Shown here one piece after another: positions 1 through 7,972 of a DNA stretch of 64,000 bases (its first letter is position 1; every line of letters starts with the position of its first letter). The notes under the pieces are model-generated. The model saw only the letters and a program-made list of their open reading frames with translations, did no database searches and was not told where the DNA came from. Source of the DNA: Streptomyces tanashiensis (GTDB taxonomy: Bacteria; Actinomycetota; Actinomycetes; Streptomycetales; Streptomycetaceae); assembly GCF_014648895.1 (NCBI RefSeq), contig NZ_BMRZ01000018.1, positions 117,425-181,424 of the forward strand, written 5' to 3'. Made by a program: the position numbers and the translations under genes.

Positions 1-1446
1 GCCGGGCGCCGAGGCGTGGACGAAGTCGGCGACGCGGGTCCAGGCGGCGGCCTGGGCGTCGGTCCAGAGTCCGGTGCAGCCGGGGGTGATGCGGCCCTCC
101 GGGCTGACGCAGACCATCTCGGTCATGACGAGTCCGGCTCCGCCCAGGGCCCTGGAGCCGAGGTGGACGAGGTGGAAGTCGCCGGGGACGCCGTCCTCGG
201 CGACGTACAGGTCCATCGGGGAGACGACGACCCGGTTGCGGAGGGTCAGTCCGCGCAGCCGGAAGGGGGTGAACATGGGCGGGGTGCCGGGCGGGCAGCC
301 GAAGTCCTCCTCGACGGCCGCGGTGAAGGCGGGGTCGCGGAGCCTCAGGTTGGCGTGGGTGACGCGGCGGCTGCGGGTGAGCAGGTCGAAGGCGAAGGGG
401 CGGGGCGGCCGGTCGACGTGCCCGGCGAGCTCCTCGAACCAGCGCAGGCTGGCGCCGGCCGCGCGCTGGGTGGACTCGACGACGGGACGGCGCTCGGTCT
501 CGTAGGCACCGAGGGCCTCGTCGAGGGCGGGGTGCGCGCCGAGGGCGGCGGCGAGCGCGACGGCGTCCTCCACGGCCAGTTTGGTGCCGGAGCCGATGGA
601 GAAGTGCGCGGTGTGGGCGGCGTCGCCGATGAGCACGGTGTTGCCGTGCGACCAGCGCGCGTTGGCGACGGTGCGGAAGGCGGTCCAGGTGGAGTTGTTG
701 GAGCGGAGTTCCCGGCCGCCGAGCGCCTCGGCGAAGATCTTGGCGCAGCGGGCGGTGGACTCGGCCTCGTCGAGCTCGTGGAAGCCGGCGGCCCTCCAGA
801 CCTCCTCGCGCATCTCGACGATGACGGTGGAGGAGTCCGCGGAGTAGGGGTAGGCGTGGAGCTGCATCACGCCGTGCTCGGTCTCGGCGATCTCGAAGCG
901 GAAGGCCTCGAAGGGGAAGTCGGCGGCCAGCCAGACGTACCGGCAGCGGTGGGTGGTGATCCGGGGGCGGAAGTGCGCGGCGTGGGCCTCGCGGGTGTGG
1001 CTGTGGACGCCGTCGGCGGCGACGACCAGGTCGTGTTCGGCGGCGAGGACGGCGGCGGGCGGGGCCTCGGTGCGGAAGCGGAGCCGTACGCCGAGCTCGG
1101 CGCAGCGGGCGTGCAGGATCTCCAGGAGCCGGCGGCGGCCGAGGGCGGCGAAGCCGTGCCCGGTGGAGGTGGTGCGGTGGCCGCGGTGGACGACGTCGAT
1201 GTCGTCCCAGCGGACGAGCTCGCGGCGGAGCGCCTCGTACACGACGGGGTCGGCGTCCCGGATGCCGCCGAGGGTCTCGTCGGAGAGGACGACGCCGAAG
1301 CCGAAGGTGTCGGAGGGCGCGTTCCGCTCCCAGACGGTGATCTCGCGCGCCGGGTCCTGCCGCAGCAGCAGCGCGGCGGCGTAGAGCCCGCCGGGGCCGC
1401 CCCCGATGACGGCGACGCTCCGGGGGCCCCGGCCCGAGGCCGTCAT
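1..1446 (-). CDS. Bifunctional salicylyl-CoA 5-hydroxylase-type monooxygenase/oxidoreductase, 3' end outside window
   Basis: The gene starts at ATG 1446 and runs off the left edge, so 482 codons are seen. The N-terminal half is a class A FAD monooxygenase: dinucleotide-binding GGGPGGLYAAALL near residue 14, a DG motif (VVAADGVHS) and a GD motif (LIGDAAHTAHFSIGSG). From about residue 390 it becomes an old-yellow-enzyme domain (FRLRGLTLRNRVVVSPM). This fusion is known from salicylyl-CoA 5-hydroxylase and 2-aminobenzoyl-CoA monooxygenase/reductase, which hydroxylate and reduce aromatic CoA thioesters. Its start shares one base with the stop of the upstream enoyl-CoA hydratase (TGATG), so the two are translationally coupled. 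The exact aromatic substrate cannot be read from sequence. Confidence 0.85.
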   Translation of the reverse strand, partial: MTASGRGPRSVAVIGGGPGGLYAAALLLRQDPAREITVWERNAPSDTFGFGVVLSDETLGGIRDADPVVYEALRRELVRWDDIDVVHRGHRTTSTGHGFAALGRRRLLEILHARCAELGVRLRFRTEAPPAAVLAAEHDLVVAADGVHSHTREAHAAHFRPRITTHRCRYVWLAADFPFEAFRFEIAETEHGVMQLHAYPYSADSSTVIVEMREEVWRAAGFHELDEAESTARCAKIFAEALGGRELRSNNSTWTAFRTVANARWSHGNTVLIGDAAHTAHFSIGSGTKLAVEDAVALAAALGAHPALDEALGAYETERRPVVESTQRAAGASLRWFEELAGHVDRPPRPFAFDLLTRSRRVTHANLRLRDPAFTAAVEEDFGCPPGTPPMFTPFRLRGLTLRNRVVVSPMDLYVAEDGVPGDFHLVHLGSRALGGAGLVMTEMVCVSPEGRITPGCTGLWTDAQAAAWTRVADFVHASAPG

Positions 1447-2273
1447 CAGCGTCCCCGCCATTTCGGGGGGCGTTTCTCGGTGAAGGCGGCGTGGAACTCG
1501 GCGTAGTCCTCGCCGTTCATCAGGAGCGCCTGGGTGGCCGCGTCCAGTTCGACGGCGGCGGCGAGCGGCATGTCGAGCTCGGCGGTGAGCAGGGCCTTGG
1601 TCTGGGCGAGCGCGAGGGCGGGGCCGTCCGCGAGGCGGCGGGCCAGGGCGGCGGCCCGCTCCCCCGCCGCACCCTCCTCGGTGAGCTCGCTGAGGAGGCC
1701 GATGCGCTCGGCCTCGGCGGCGTGGACGGGCTCGCCCAGCATGAGGAGGCGGGTGGCGTAGCCGAGTCCGACGACCCGGGGCAGCAGATAGGCGGCGCCC
1801 ATGTCTCCGCCGGAGAGGCCGACCCGGGTGAAGAGGAAGGAGAAGCGGGTGGTGGGGTCGGCGATCCGGAAGTCGGCGGCGAGGGCGAGGACGGCCCCGG
1901 CGCCGGCGGCGACGCCGTGGAGGGCGGCGACGACGGGGAAGGGGCATTCGCGGAGGGCGCGGACGACCTGGCCGGTCATCCGGTTGAAGTCGAGGAGCCG
2001 GGCGGTGTCGAGGGCGAGGGTGGCGCCGATGATCTCGTCGACGTCGCCGCCCGAGCAGAAGCCGCGGCCCTCGCCGCCGAGGACGAGCGCGCGGACGGCG
2101 CGCTCGCGGGAGAGCTCGGCGAGGAGGTCGCGGAGGTCGGCGTAGGCGCCGAAGGTGAGGGCGTTGAGTTTCGCGGGGCGGGCGAGGGTGACGGTGGCGA
2201 CGCCCTCGTCGATGTCGAGACGCAGATGGTCCCAGCGTGCCGTGCGGGGTGCGGATCCGGTAAAGGGGCTCAT
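1446..2273 (-). CDS. Enoyl-CoA hydratase/isomerase family protein
   Basis: This is a 275-residue crotonase-fold enzyme, the usual family length. The oxyanion-hole segments are visible as GEGRGFCSGGDVDEI and AAGAGAVLALAADFRIA. ATG 2273 was chosen because a strong GGAGGAAGGAGG ribosome-binding site lies just upstream; a longer reading to 3098 would overlap the divergent ATPase gene and has no family similarity. It sits directly upstream of the salicylyl-CoA hydroxylase-like gene with a TGATG overlap, which suggests hydration of a ring-derived enoyl-CoA in the same aromatic catabolic pathway (inference). Transcription probably starts in the divergent spacer, where an inverted repeat sits about 40-60 bases upstream. 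Confidence 0.88.
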   Translation of the reverse strand: MSPFTGSAPRTARWDHLRLDIDEGVATVTLARPAKLNALTFGAYADLRDLLAELSRERAVRALVLGGEGRGFCSGGDVDEIIGATLALDTARLLDFNRMTGQVVRALRECPFPVVAALHGVAAGAGAVLALAADFRIADPTTRFSFLFTRVGLSGGDMGAAYLLPRVVGLGYATRLLMLGEPVHAAEAERIGLLSELTEEGAAGERAAALARRLADGPALALAQTKALLTAELDMPLAAAVELDAATQALLMNGEDYAEFHAAFTEKRPPKWRGR

Positions 2274-2309
2274 CCGGCAGGCCTCCTTCCTCCGCAGGGA
2301 GGGTATCAC

Positions 2310-2336
2310 CGTACTGTGACCGTCGTCACGAGTACG
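2310..2336. promoter_or_regulatory. Near-perfect inverted repeat, candidate operator
   Basis: CGTACTGTGAC is followed, after CGTC, by GTCACGAGTACG. The arms pair over 11 bases with one extra G in the right arm. It lies 37-63 bases upstream of the enoyl-CoA hydratase start, where a repressor of the catabolic operon would bind. The regulator is not in the window. Confidence 0.5.
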
Positions 2337-2519
2337 CGATAAGGAGGCGCGCGCCGGGCCCTCACAAGGTCCCGGCGGATCCGTGACCGAGGTCCCCGCC
2401 GGGAAGGCGGGGGTGCCCTGGGAAACGGATTTTGCACCTCGTAAGGTTGAAACCAGGACGTCTCGGGATGCCCCCGTCCCCACGCCCCACCCGCCCCAGG
2501 CGAAGGGAGCCCGCCCCCC

Positions 2520-2996
2520 ATGCCCGAAGCCACCGGACCCGCGGCCGCCGGACCCGCCGCCTGGCGCGTCCGCCTGCCCCACACCACCGCCGCCGTGCCG
2601 ATGGCCCGCGCCATGATCCGTACCGCGCTCACCGACCTGGACCCCGGGGCCGCCGACCGCCCGGACAGCGAAACTGCCGAGCTGCTCACCGCCGAGCTCG
2701 TGGCCAACGCCGTCGAGCACACCGCCGGGGCGGGCCCCATCGAGCTGGTCGTCGAGCTCCTCTCGGCGCCCGGCGGCTGTCAGATCGAGGTCCACGACTC
2801 GCAGCCCGCGCTCCCCGGGGAGCTCGTCTGCCCCGACCCCGGGGTCGAGGTCGACCCCTGGCAGGAGCACGGCCGCGGCCTCCTCCTGATCCGGGCACTG
2901 AGCAGCGACTGCGGCCATCGCCCCACCGCGCAGGGCAAGGCGGTCTGGTTCACGCTCCCGGGGATTCCGGCTCAGCGGCGCCGTCCGACGCCGTGA
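2520..2996 (+). CDS. Anti-sigma/regulatory ATP-binding protein (HATPase_c, RsbW/SpoIIAB-like)
   Basis: A 158-residue single-domain GHKL ATPase. The N box reads ELLTAELVANAVEHT (residues about 58-72), with a later EVHDSQPALP segment in the place of the G1 box and GRGLLLIRALSSDCG as the G2 box. Such small kinases are abundant in Streptomyces and usually act on anti-sigma antagonists or signalling partners in the cytoplasm; no partner STAS or sigma gene is adjacent. It is transcribed away from the enoyl-CoA hydratase and converges on argF. A GAAGGGAG ribosome-binding site precedes the ATG. Its own target is unknown. Confidence 0.82.
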   Translation: MPEATGPAAAGPAAWRVRLPHTTAAVPMARAMIRTALTDLDPGAADRPDSETAELLTAELVANAVEHTAGAGPIELVVELLSAPGGCQIEVHDSQPALPGELVCPDPGVEVDPWQEHGRGLLLIRALSSDCGHRPTAQGKAVWFTLPGIPAQRRRPTP

Positions 2997-3110
2997 CGCG
3001 CCGCGCGTCGCGGCGCCCGCGGACGGCGTGCGGCCCGGCGCCGACGGCCAGGACCGGAGACCGACCCCGGCCATGATCCGCCGGACACCACCCAACAAAG
3101 CACTACTAGG

Positions 3111-3129
3111 CGCCGGCTCCTAGCCGGCG
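3111..3129 (-). terminator. Hairpin overlapping the argF stop codon
   Basis: CGCCGGCT and AGCCGGCG form an 8-bp stem around a 3-base loop, and the TAG stop of argF (3122-3120) lies in the loop and stem edge. On the minus strand a moderately T-rich stretch follows. It separates the convergent argF and ATPase genes and probably ends argF transcription. Confidence 0.55.
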
Positions 3130-4121
3130 AGCGTCGCGACCAGGACGGCCTTGATCGTGTGCATCCGGTTCTCGGCCTCGTCGAAGACGACCGAGTGCGC
3201 CGACTCGAAGACCTCGTCCGAGACCTCCAGCTCGGTGAGGCCGTGCCGGGCGTGGATGTCCCGCCCGACGGCGGTGCCGAGGTCGTGGAAGGCGGGCAGG
3301 CAGTGCAGGAACTTGACGTCCGGGTTCCCGGTGGCGCGCAGCACGTCCATCGTCACGGAGTACGGGGCGAGGGCGGCGATCCGCTCGTCCCAGACCTCCT
3401 TGGGCTCACCCATGGAGACCCAGACGTCGGTGACGACGAAGTCGGCGCCGGCGACGCCCTCGGTCACGTCCTCGGTGAGCGTGATCGTGGCACCGCTCGC
3501 CTCGGCGAGCCCGCGGGCGGCCGCGACGACGTCCTCGGCCGGCCAGTAGCTCTTCGGGGCGACGATCCGGACGTCCATGCCGAGCAGGGCGCCGGTGACC
3601 AGGTAGGAGTTGCCCATGTTGAAGCGGGCGTCGCCGAGGTAGGCGAAGGCGATCCCGTCGAGCGGCTTGTCCACGTGCTCGGTCATGGTGAGCACGTCGG
3701 CCAGCATCTGGGTGGGGTGCCAGTCGTCGGTGAGCCCGTTGAAGACGGGCACGCCCGCGAAGGCGGCGAGCTCCTCTACCGCGGCCTGGCTGTCCCCGCG
3801 GTACTCGATGCCGTCGAACATCCGGCCGAGGACACGGGCGGTGTCCTTGACCGACTCCTTGTGGCCGATCTGGGAGCCCGAGGGGTCGAGGTAGGTGGTC
3901 GAGGCGCCCTGGTCGGCGGCGGCGACCTCGAAGGCGCAGCGGGTCCGGGTCGAGGTCTTCTCGAAGATCAGGGCGATGTTCCGGCCGCGCAGCCGCTGCA
4001 CCTCGGTGCCCGCCTTCTTGGCGGCCTTGAGCTCCGCGGCGAGCGCGATCAGCCCGCGGAACTCCTCGGCGGTGAAGTCCAGCTCCTTGAGGAAGTGGCG
4101 GCCGATGAGGTCTGTGGCCAT
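3120..4121 (-). CDS. argF: Ornithine carbamoyltransferase
   Basis: A 333-residue protein of normal length. The carbamoyl-phosphate site is visible as EKTSTRTRCAFE, the HPTQMLAD motif contacts carbamoyl phosphate, and LHCLPAFH carries the catalytic Cys. The enzyme interconverts ornithine plus carbamoyl phosphate and citrulline in the cytoplasm. It lies 113 bases downstream of arginine deiminase on the same strand, so it may work in the catabolic direction (ArcB role) as well as in biosynthesis; sequence alone does not decide. A palindrome like an ARG box sits 51-68 bases before the start, so ArgR control is likely. The stop codon is embedded in a terminator hairpin. Confidence 0.95.
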   Translation of the reverse strand: MATDLIGRHFLKELDFTAEEFRGLIALAAELKAAKKAGTEVQRLRGRNIALIFEKTSTRTRCAFEVAAADQGASTTYLDPSGSQIGHKESVKDTARVLGRMFDGIEYRGDSQAAVEELAAFAGVPVFNGLTDDWHPTQMLADVLTMTEHVDKPLDGIAFAYLGDARFNMGNSYLVTGALLGMDVRIVAPKSYWPAEDVVAAARGLAEASGATITLTEDVTEGVAGADFVVTDVWVSMGEPKEVWDERIAALAPYSVTMDVLRATGNPDVKFLHCLPAFHDLGTAVGRDIHARHGLTELEVSDEVFESAHSVVFDEAENRMHTIKAVLVATLAG

Positions 4122-4171
4122 GGGACGCGCTCCTGTGGGTACGGGTCGGGAGGACGGCGGTCGGAACTCTG

Positions 4172-4189
4172 GAAGTGTATACGCACTTC
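4172..4189. promoter_or_regulatory. ARG-box-like palindrome upstream of argF
   Basis: GAAGTG TATACG CACTTC is a perfect 6+6 bp inverted repeat with an A/T-rich centre. It sits 51-68 bases before argF in an unusually A/T-rich stretch. Size and position suit an ArgR operator; the identity of the repressor is inferred. Confidence 0.5.
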
Positions 4190-4234
4190 AACATTTCTAT
4201 ACAGCCCCCCTCCGCTCCGGGCCCCGACCCGGCC

Positions 4235-5467
4235 TCAGGAGGCGTCCCGCTCCACCGGACAGCTCATACAGCGCGGGCCGCCCCTCCCCCGGCCCAGCTC
4301 GCTGCCGGGGATCTCGATCACCTCGATGCCCTGCTTGCGCAGATGCGTGTTCGTCGTGACGTTCCGCTCGTACGCCACGACCACCCCCGGCTCCACGGCC
4401 AGCACGTTGCACCCGTCGTCCCACTGCTCGCGCTCGGCCGCGTGCACGTCCTGGGTCGCCGTGAGCACCCGGATGTCCTGCAGCCCGAGGGCCGCCGCGA
4501 TGGCGCTGTGCATCTGCTCCGGCGGATGGTCGGTGACCCGGAGGGACTGCCCCGCGTCACCCGGTTCGATCGTGTACGAGCGGAGCATGCCCAGCCCCGC
4601 GTACTGGGTGAACGTGTCCTGGTCGACCATCGTCATCACCGTGTCCAGGTGCATGAACGCCCGCCGCTTCGGCATGTCCAGAGCGATGATCGTGCGCGCC
4701 GAACCGGCCGCGAACATCCCCCGGGCCAGCATCTCCACCGCCTGCGGCGTGGTCCGCTCGCTCATCCCGATCAGCACGGCACCGTTGCCGATGACGAGGA
4801 CGTCCCCGCCCTCGATCGTCGACGGATAGTCCGTCTGCCCCTCCGACCAGTGGTGGAAGGGACCCGCCTCCGGGCCCGTGAACAGCGGGTGGTGCTTGTA
4901 GATCGCCTCGAAGTGCACCGTCTCGCGCTGCCGGGCCGGCCAGCGCATGGCGTTGATGGACACGCCGTCGTAGATCCAGGCCGAGGTGTCCCGGGTGAAG
5001 AGGTGGTTCGGCAGCGGGCCGAGGAGGAAGTCGTCCAGGTCCATGGCGTGGAAGCGGACCGAGGTCGGCTCCCGGTGCGCCGCCAGGAACTCCCGCTTCG
5101 TCATGCCGCCGACGAGCGCCTCGCCGAGCGCGGCCGCGTCCAGCGAGTCGAAGGCCGCGCGGAGGTGGTCGGTGGCGAGCGGCCCGTACTCCTTCTCGTC
5201 GAAGACCCGGTCCAGGACCAGCGCGCGGGCCGACGGGACCTCCAGGGACTCGCGCAGCAGATCCCCGAAGAGGTGCACCTCCACCCCCCGGTCACGCAGC
5301 ACGTCGGCGAACCCGTCGTGCTCCTGCCGGGCCCGCCGCACCCACAGCACGTCATCGAAGAGGAGGGCGTCCTTGTTGGACGGGGTGAGGCGCTTCAGCT
5401 CCAGATCGGGCCGGTGCAGGATGACGCGGCGCAGCCGCCCGGTCTCGGAATCGACATGGAATCCCAT
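4235..5467 (-). CDS. arcA: Arginine deiminase
   Basis: A 410-residue guanidino-group hydrolase, the usual length. Landmarks are the N-terminal TGRLRRVILHRPDLELKRL, the substrate segment IEGGDVLVIGNGAVLIG, the catalytic His/Asp region, and the C-terminal nucleophile Cys in GGPRCMSCPVERD. It hydrolyses arginine to citrulline and ammonia in the cytoplasm. ATG 5467 gives the standard N terminus. It is followed at 113 bases by argF, giving the first two steps of the arginine deiminase pathway; no carbamate kinase or arginine/ornithine antiporter gene is in the window, so energy yield by the full ADI pathway is not shown. Confidence 0.95.
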   Translation of the reverse strand: MGFHVDSETGRLRRVILHRPDLELKRLTPSNKDALLFDDVLWVRRARQEHDGFADVLRDRGVEVHLFGDLLRESLEVPSARALVLDRVFDEKEYGPLATDHLRAAFDSLDAAALGEALVGGMTKREFLAAHREPTSVRFHAMDLDDFLLGPLPNHLFTRDTSAWIYDGVSINAMRWPARQRETVHFEAIYKHHPLFTGPEAGPFHHWSEGQTDYPSTIEGGDVLVIGNGAVLIGMSERTTPQAVEMLARGMFAAGSARTIIALDMPKRRAFMHLDTVMTMVDQDTFTQYAGLGMLRSYTIEPGDAGQSLRVTDHPPEQMHSAIAAALGLQDIRVLTATQDVHAAEREQWDDGCNVLAVEPGVVVAYERNVTTNTHLRKQGIEVIEIPGSELGRGRGGPRCMSCPVERDAS

Positions 5468-5536
5468 GCGTCCATCCTGACGGAGCCGGGCGGCCCTGGC
5501 CCGCCTTTCGGCATGGGTCGCCCGGCCCCGCCTCCG

Positions 5537-7972
5537 TCAGGTGATCCGCTGGGCGACCGCGATCAGGACGATCGCGCCCAGCAGCCCCCCGACCAGCAGC
5601 GCGACGCGGCGCAGGAAGCGGCGGGTGTAGCCGTTGCCGTGATCGTCCGGGGCGGACGGCGACGGGCCCGGGGTCCGCGGGCGGTGCGCGGCGCGCGGCA
5701 GGCCGTACGCCTCCTTCAGGAGCGTGAGCCAGACCGCGTCCGGCAGCCCCGGGCGCTCCCCGTCGACGATCAGCCAGAACGCCTCCCGGGCGGACGGCTC
5801 CGGGCTCGCCCGGAGCCGCGAGAGCAGCTCGGCGACCGTACCGACCGGGGCGTCGCCACCCCCGAGCAGCGGGCGGACCGCCCAGCGGTGCAGCTCGGCG
5901 GCGTTGGCCGCGCGCTGCTCCTCCGCCGGTTCGGAGGGGTCGTCCCGCGCGGTGGGCGGTGCGACGGCCCACAGCTCCCGGCCGATGGCCACCTCGCAGA
6001 GCTCGCGGCGCAGCGCATGCTCCCAGGACGGCAGGCGCCGGGCGACCTCACGGAGGAGGACGGTGACGACGCCGTACGCCTGGGGCCGGCGCAGCGCGTC
6101 CAGGAGTTCGCGGCTGCCGCCCTGCACGACGAGCTCCCGCGCCTCGTCCACGGTGCGCACGGTCGGCAGCTTGTGCACGAGCGAGGTGACGGCCTCCCGC
6201 TCGCGCGACCGCTTCCCCCAGGCGCGCCGAGCGCCCTTGCCGGGCCCGGTCCACTGCGGCCCGACGGACGGCAGGACGGGCCGGGGGTAGGCGCCCTCGC
6301 CGGACGTCCGCCGGGGCGGGACGGCGTGCGGATCGCCGTCGGGCCGCCGGGCGGGCGGGGCTTCGGAGCCGTACGGGGACTCCGGGGCGTGCGGGGGCTC
6401 GGAGTCGTACGAGGGCTCGGAGTCGTAGCGGGGCTTGGAACGGTACGAGGGCTCGGAGTCGTGGCGAGGCTCGGAGTCGTAGCGAGGCTTGGAGTCGTAG
6501 CGGGGCTCGGACGGTGATCGGGGTTCGGGAACGGGCGGGGGCTCTGGGGTGAGCGGAGGTTCAGGGGTGGGTGGAGGTACGGGGGTGGGCGCGGGTACGG
6601 GAGGGGGCGGCGGTGCGTGGGGCGGCCAGGGGTCGGCGGCGGTCGGGGGCACGGGTGCCGCCGGCGGAGGCACGGGCGCCGCGGGCGGGGGCTCCGGGGT
6701 GTACGAGGGCTCGCGCGTGCGGGACCACGGGCCCGGTGAGGCCGGGTACGAGGAGGCCGGCGGGTCGGAGCGCCGGGCCTGCGCCGAGCCCGGGTGACGG
6801 GGGTCCGGGTGGCGGGGGTCCGGAGTGCCCTGGCGCGTGGGGTCCGGAGCGCCCTGGCGCGTCGGGTCCGGAGCGCCCGGGTGCCGGAGGTCCCGCGCGC
6901 CCTGGTCCCTGACGTCCCGAGCGCCCTGGTCCCGGAGTTCCGGAGCGACCTGGCGCGTCGGGTCCGGAGCGCCCAGGTGCCGGAGGTCCCGCGCGCCCTG
7001 GTCCCTGACGTCCCGCGCGCCCTGGTCCCGGAGGTCCCGCGCGCCCGGGTGGCGGGGTGGCCGGGTGGGGCGGCGGGACGACGCGTCCAGGGTGTCCACC
7101 GCGCGGGCGGCCGTCTCCAGGAGCGCGGCGCGGCGGGAGGAGGAGGCGGCGTGGAGCGCGCTGCCGACCGCGTACTCGCTCCCCTCCCCCTCCTCGACCC
7201 CCCGCAGGTGGTGCCGGACGAGCCGGGCCGCGACGTCCTCCGCCCGGTCGCCGCACCGCTCGCGCGGGTCGACGCGGCGGCGGTCGGTGTTGCGGCTCGC
7301 CGCGCCCGACCAGCGGCCGACGAACGCGAAGCGGAGCGCGGGCAGTTCGACGGTGTCATGGGTCGCGAAGGTCCAGCGGCGGTCGATGAGCGCCCCGAAC
7401 ATGCTGTGCAGCCCCCACAGCACGGGGCAGGCGGTGTCGCCGCGTTCGTCCAGGACGGTGAACCGGTCGTCGGGGTGGCGCAGCAACTCGGCCACCGTGC
7501 CGACGAGTTCCTCCGCCGCGTACGGCAGGGTCTCGTCGAGCTCCCCCTGTCCGCGGCCCGTCGCCGGTACGAGGACCTCCTCCCGCACCACCGGGAGACG
7601 CCCGCGCGCCTCGGCGAGGTTCACGGCGGCGGCGCCCTCCCAGGTCCAGGCGTGCAGCCCGAGGCAGACGGCGGGGTCGAGGAGGGCGGGCGAGCCGACG
7701 AGGGCGTGGCAGAGCACGGACGTCCCACCGTCGGCCTCCTTGAACGGGAGGCGCCGGATGAGGATGACCCCCGCGCGCTTGTGGAGCCGGATCAGGGCCG
7801 GCCGTGTCTCGTCCCCGCTGGCCCGCAGGACCGGGCCGGAGATCTGGAAGAGGTTCTCGGCCTCGTCTCGGGGCCCTGACCAGGCGACCGGGCCGAAGCC
7901 GGTGTTGCCGGTGAGGTTCTCGCTGTCCCAGCGGAAGACGATCTGGTCGACCTCGTTCTCCGTCCGTGTCAT
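5537..7972 (-). CDS. Tail-anchored GTPase-associated protein (GAP1-like), last gene of the ten-gene operon
   Basis: An 811-residue protein of uncertain function. The N-terminal 250 residues form a conserved-looking domain (DQIVFRWDSENLTGNTGFG) that resembles the GTPase-associated protein 1 N-terminal families found beside DO-GTPases; this is from memory. Residues about 300-520 are disordered: a duplicated 32-residue unit rich in GARDLRDQ and APDPTRQ, then Pro-rich sequence, then hexapeptides of the YDSEPR type. A second helical domain follows (about 560-760), and the last 30 residues are one hydrophobic helix, VALLVGGLLGAIVLIAVAQ, so it is probably a tail-anchored membrane protein. ATG 7972 overlaps the GTPase stop by four bases. 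Confidence 0.7.
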   Translation of the reverse strand: MTRTENEVDQIVFRWDSENLTGNTGFGPVAWSGPRDEAENLFQISGPVLRASGDETRPALIRLHKRAGVILIRRLPFKEADGGTSVLCHALVGSPALLDPAVCLGLHAWTWEGAAAVNLAEARGRLPVVREEVLVPATGRGQGELDETLPYAAEELVGTVAELLRHPDDRFTVLDERGDTACPVLWGLHSMFGALIDRRWTFATHDTVELPALRFAFVGRWSGAASRNTDRRRVDPRERCGDRAEDVAARLVRHHLRGVEEGEGSEYAVGSALHAASSSRRAALLETAARAVDTLDASSRRPTRPPRHPGARDLRDQGARDVRDQGARDLRHLGAPDPTRQVAPELRDQGARDVRDQGARDLRHPGAPDPTRQGAPDPTRQGTPDPRHPDPRHPGSAQARRSDPPASSYPASPGPWSRTREPSYTPEPPPAAPVPPPAAPVPPTAADPWPPHAPPPPPVPAPTPVPPPTPEPPLTPEPPPVPEPRSPSEPRYDSKPRYDSEPRHDSEPSYRSKPRYDSEPSYDSEPPHAPESPYGSEAPPARRPDGDPHAVPPRRTSGEGAYPRPVLPSVGPQWTGPGKGARRAWGKRSREREAVTSLVHKLPTVRTVDEARELVVQGGSRELLDALRRPQAYGVVTVLLREVARRLPSWEHALRRELCEVAIGRELWAVAPPTARDDPSEPAEEQRAANAAELHRWAVRPLLGGGDAPVGTVAELLSRLRASPEPSAREAFWLIVDGERPGLPDAVWLTLLKEAYGLPRAAHRPRTPGPSPSAPDDHGNGYTRRFLRRVALLVGGLLGAIVLIAVAQRIT
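6853..7033. repeat. Two-copy direct repeat, 96-bp period, inside the GAP1-like gene
   Basis: Bases 6853-6937 recur at 6949-7033 with about two mismatches. The period is a multiple of three, so each copy adds 32 residues to a disordered linker without breaking the frame. A second repetitive stretch, about 6380-6510, encodes YDSEP-type hexapeptides. Confidence 0.8.

Noticed and set aside
16..1506. Long plus-strand open frame opposite the left-edge monooxygenase
   Set aside because: It is an antisense shadow rich in Gly, Val, Ala and Glu; the minus strand has clear FAD and OYE motifs.
2306..3098. Minus-strand extension of the enoyl-CoA hydratase frame to 3098
   Set aside because: It crosses the divergent ATPase gene, lacks family likeness, and ATG 2273 has a strong ribosome-binding site.
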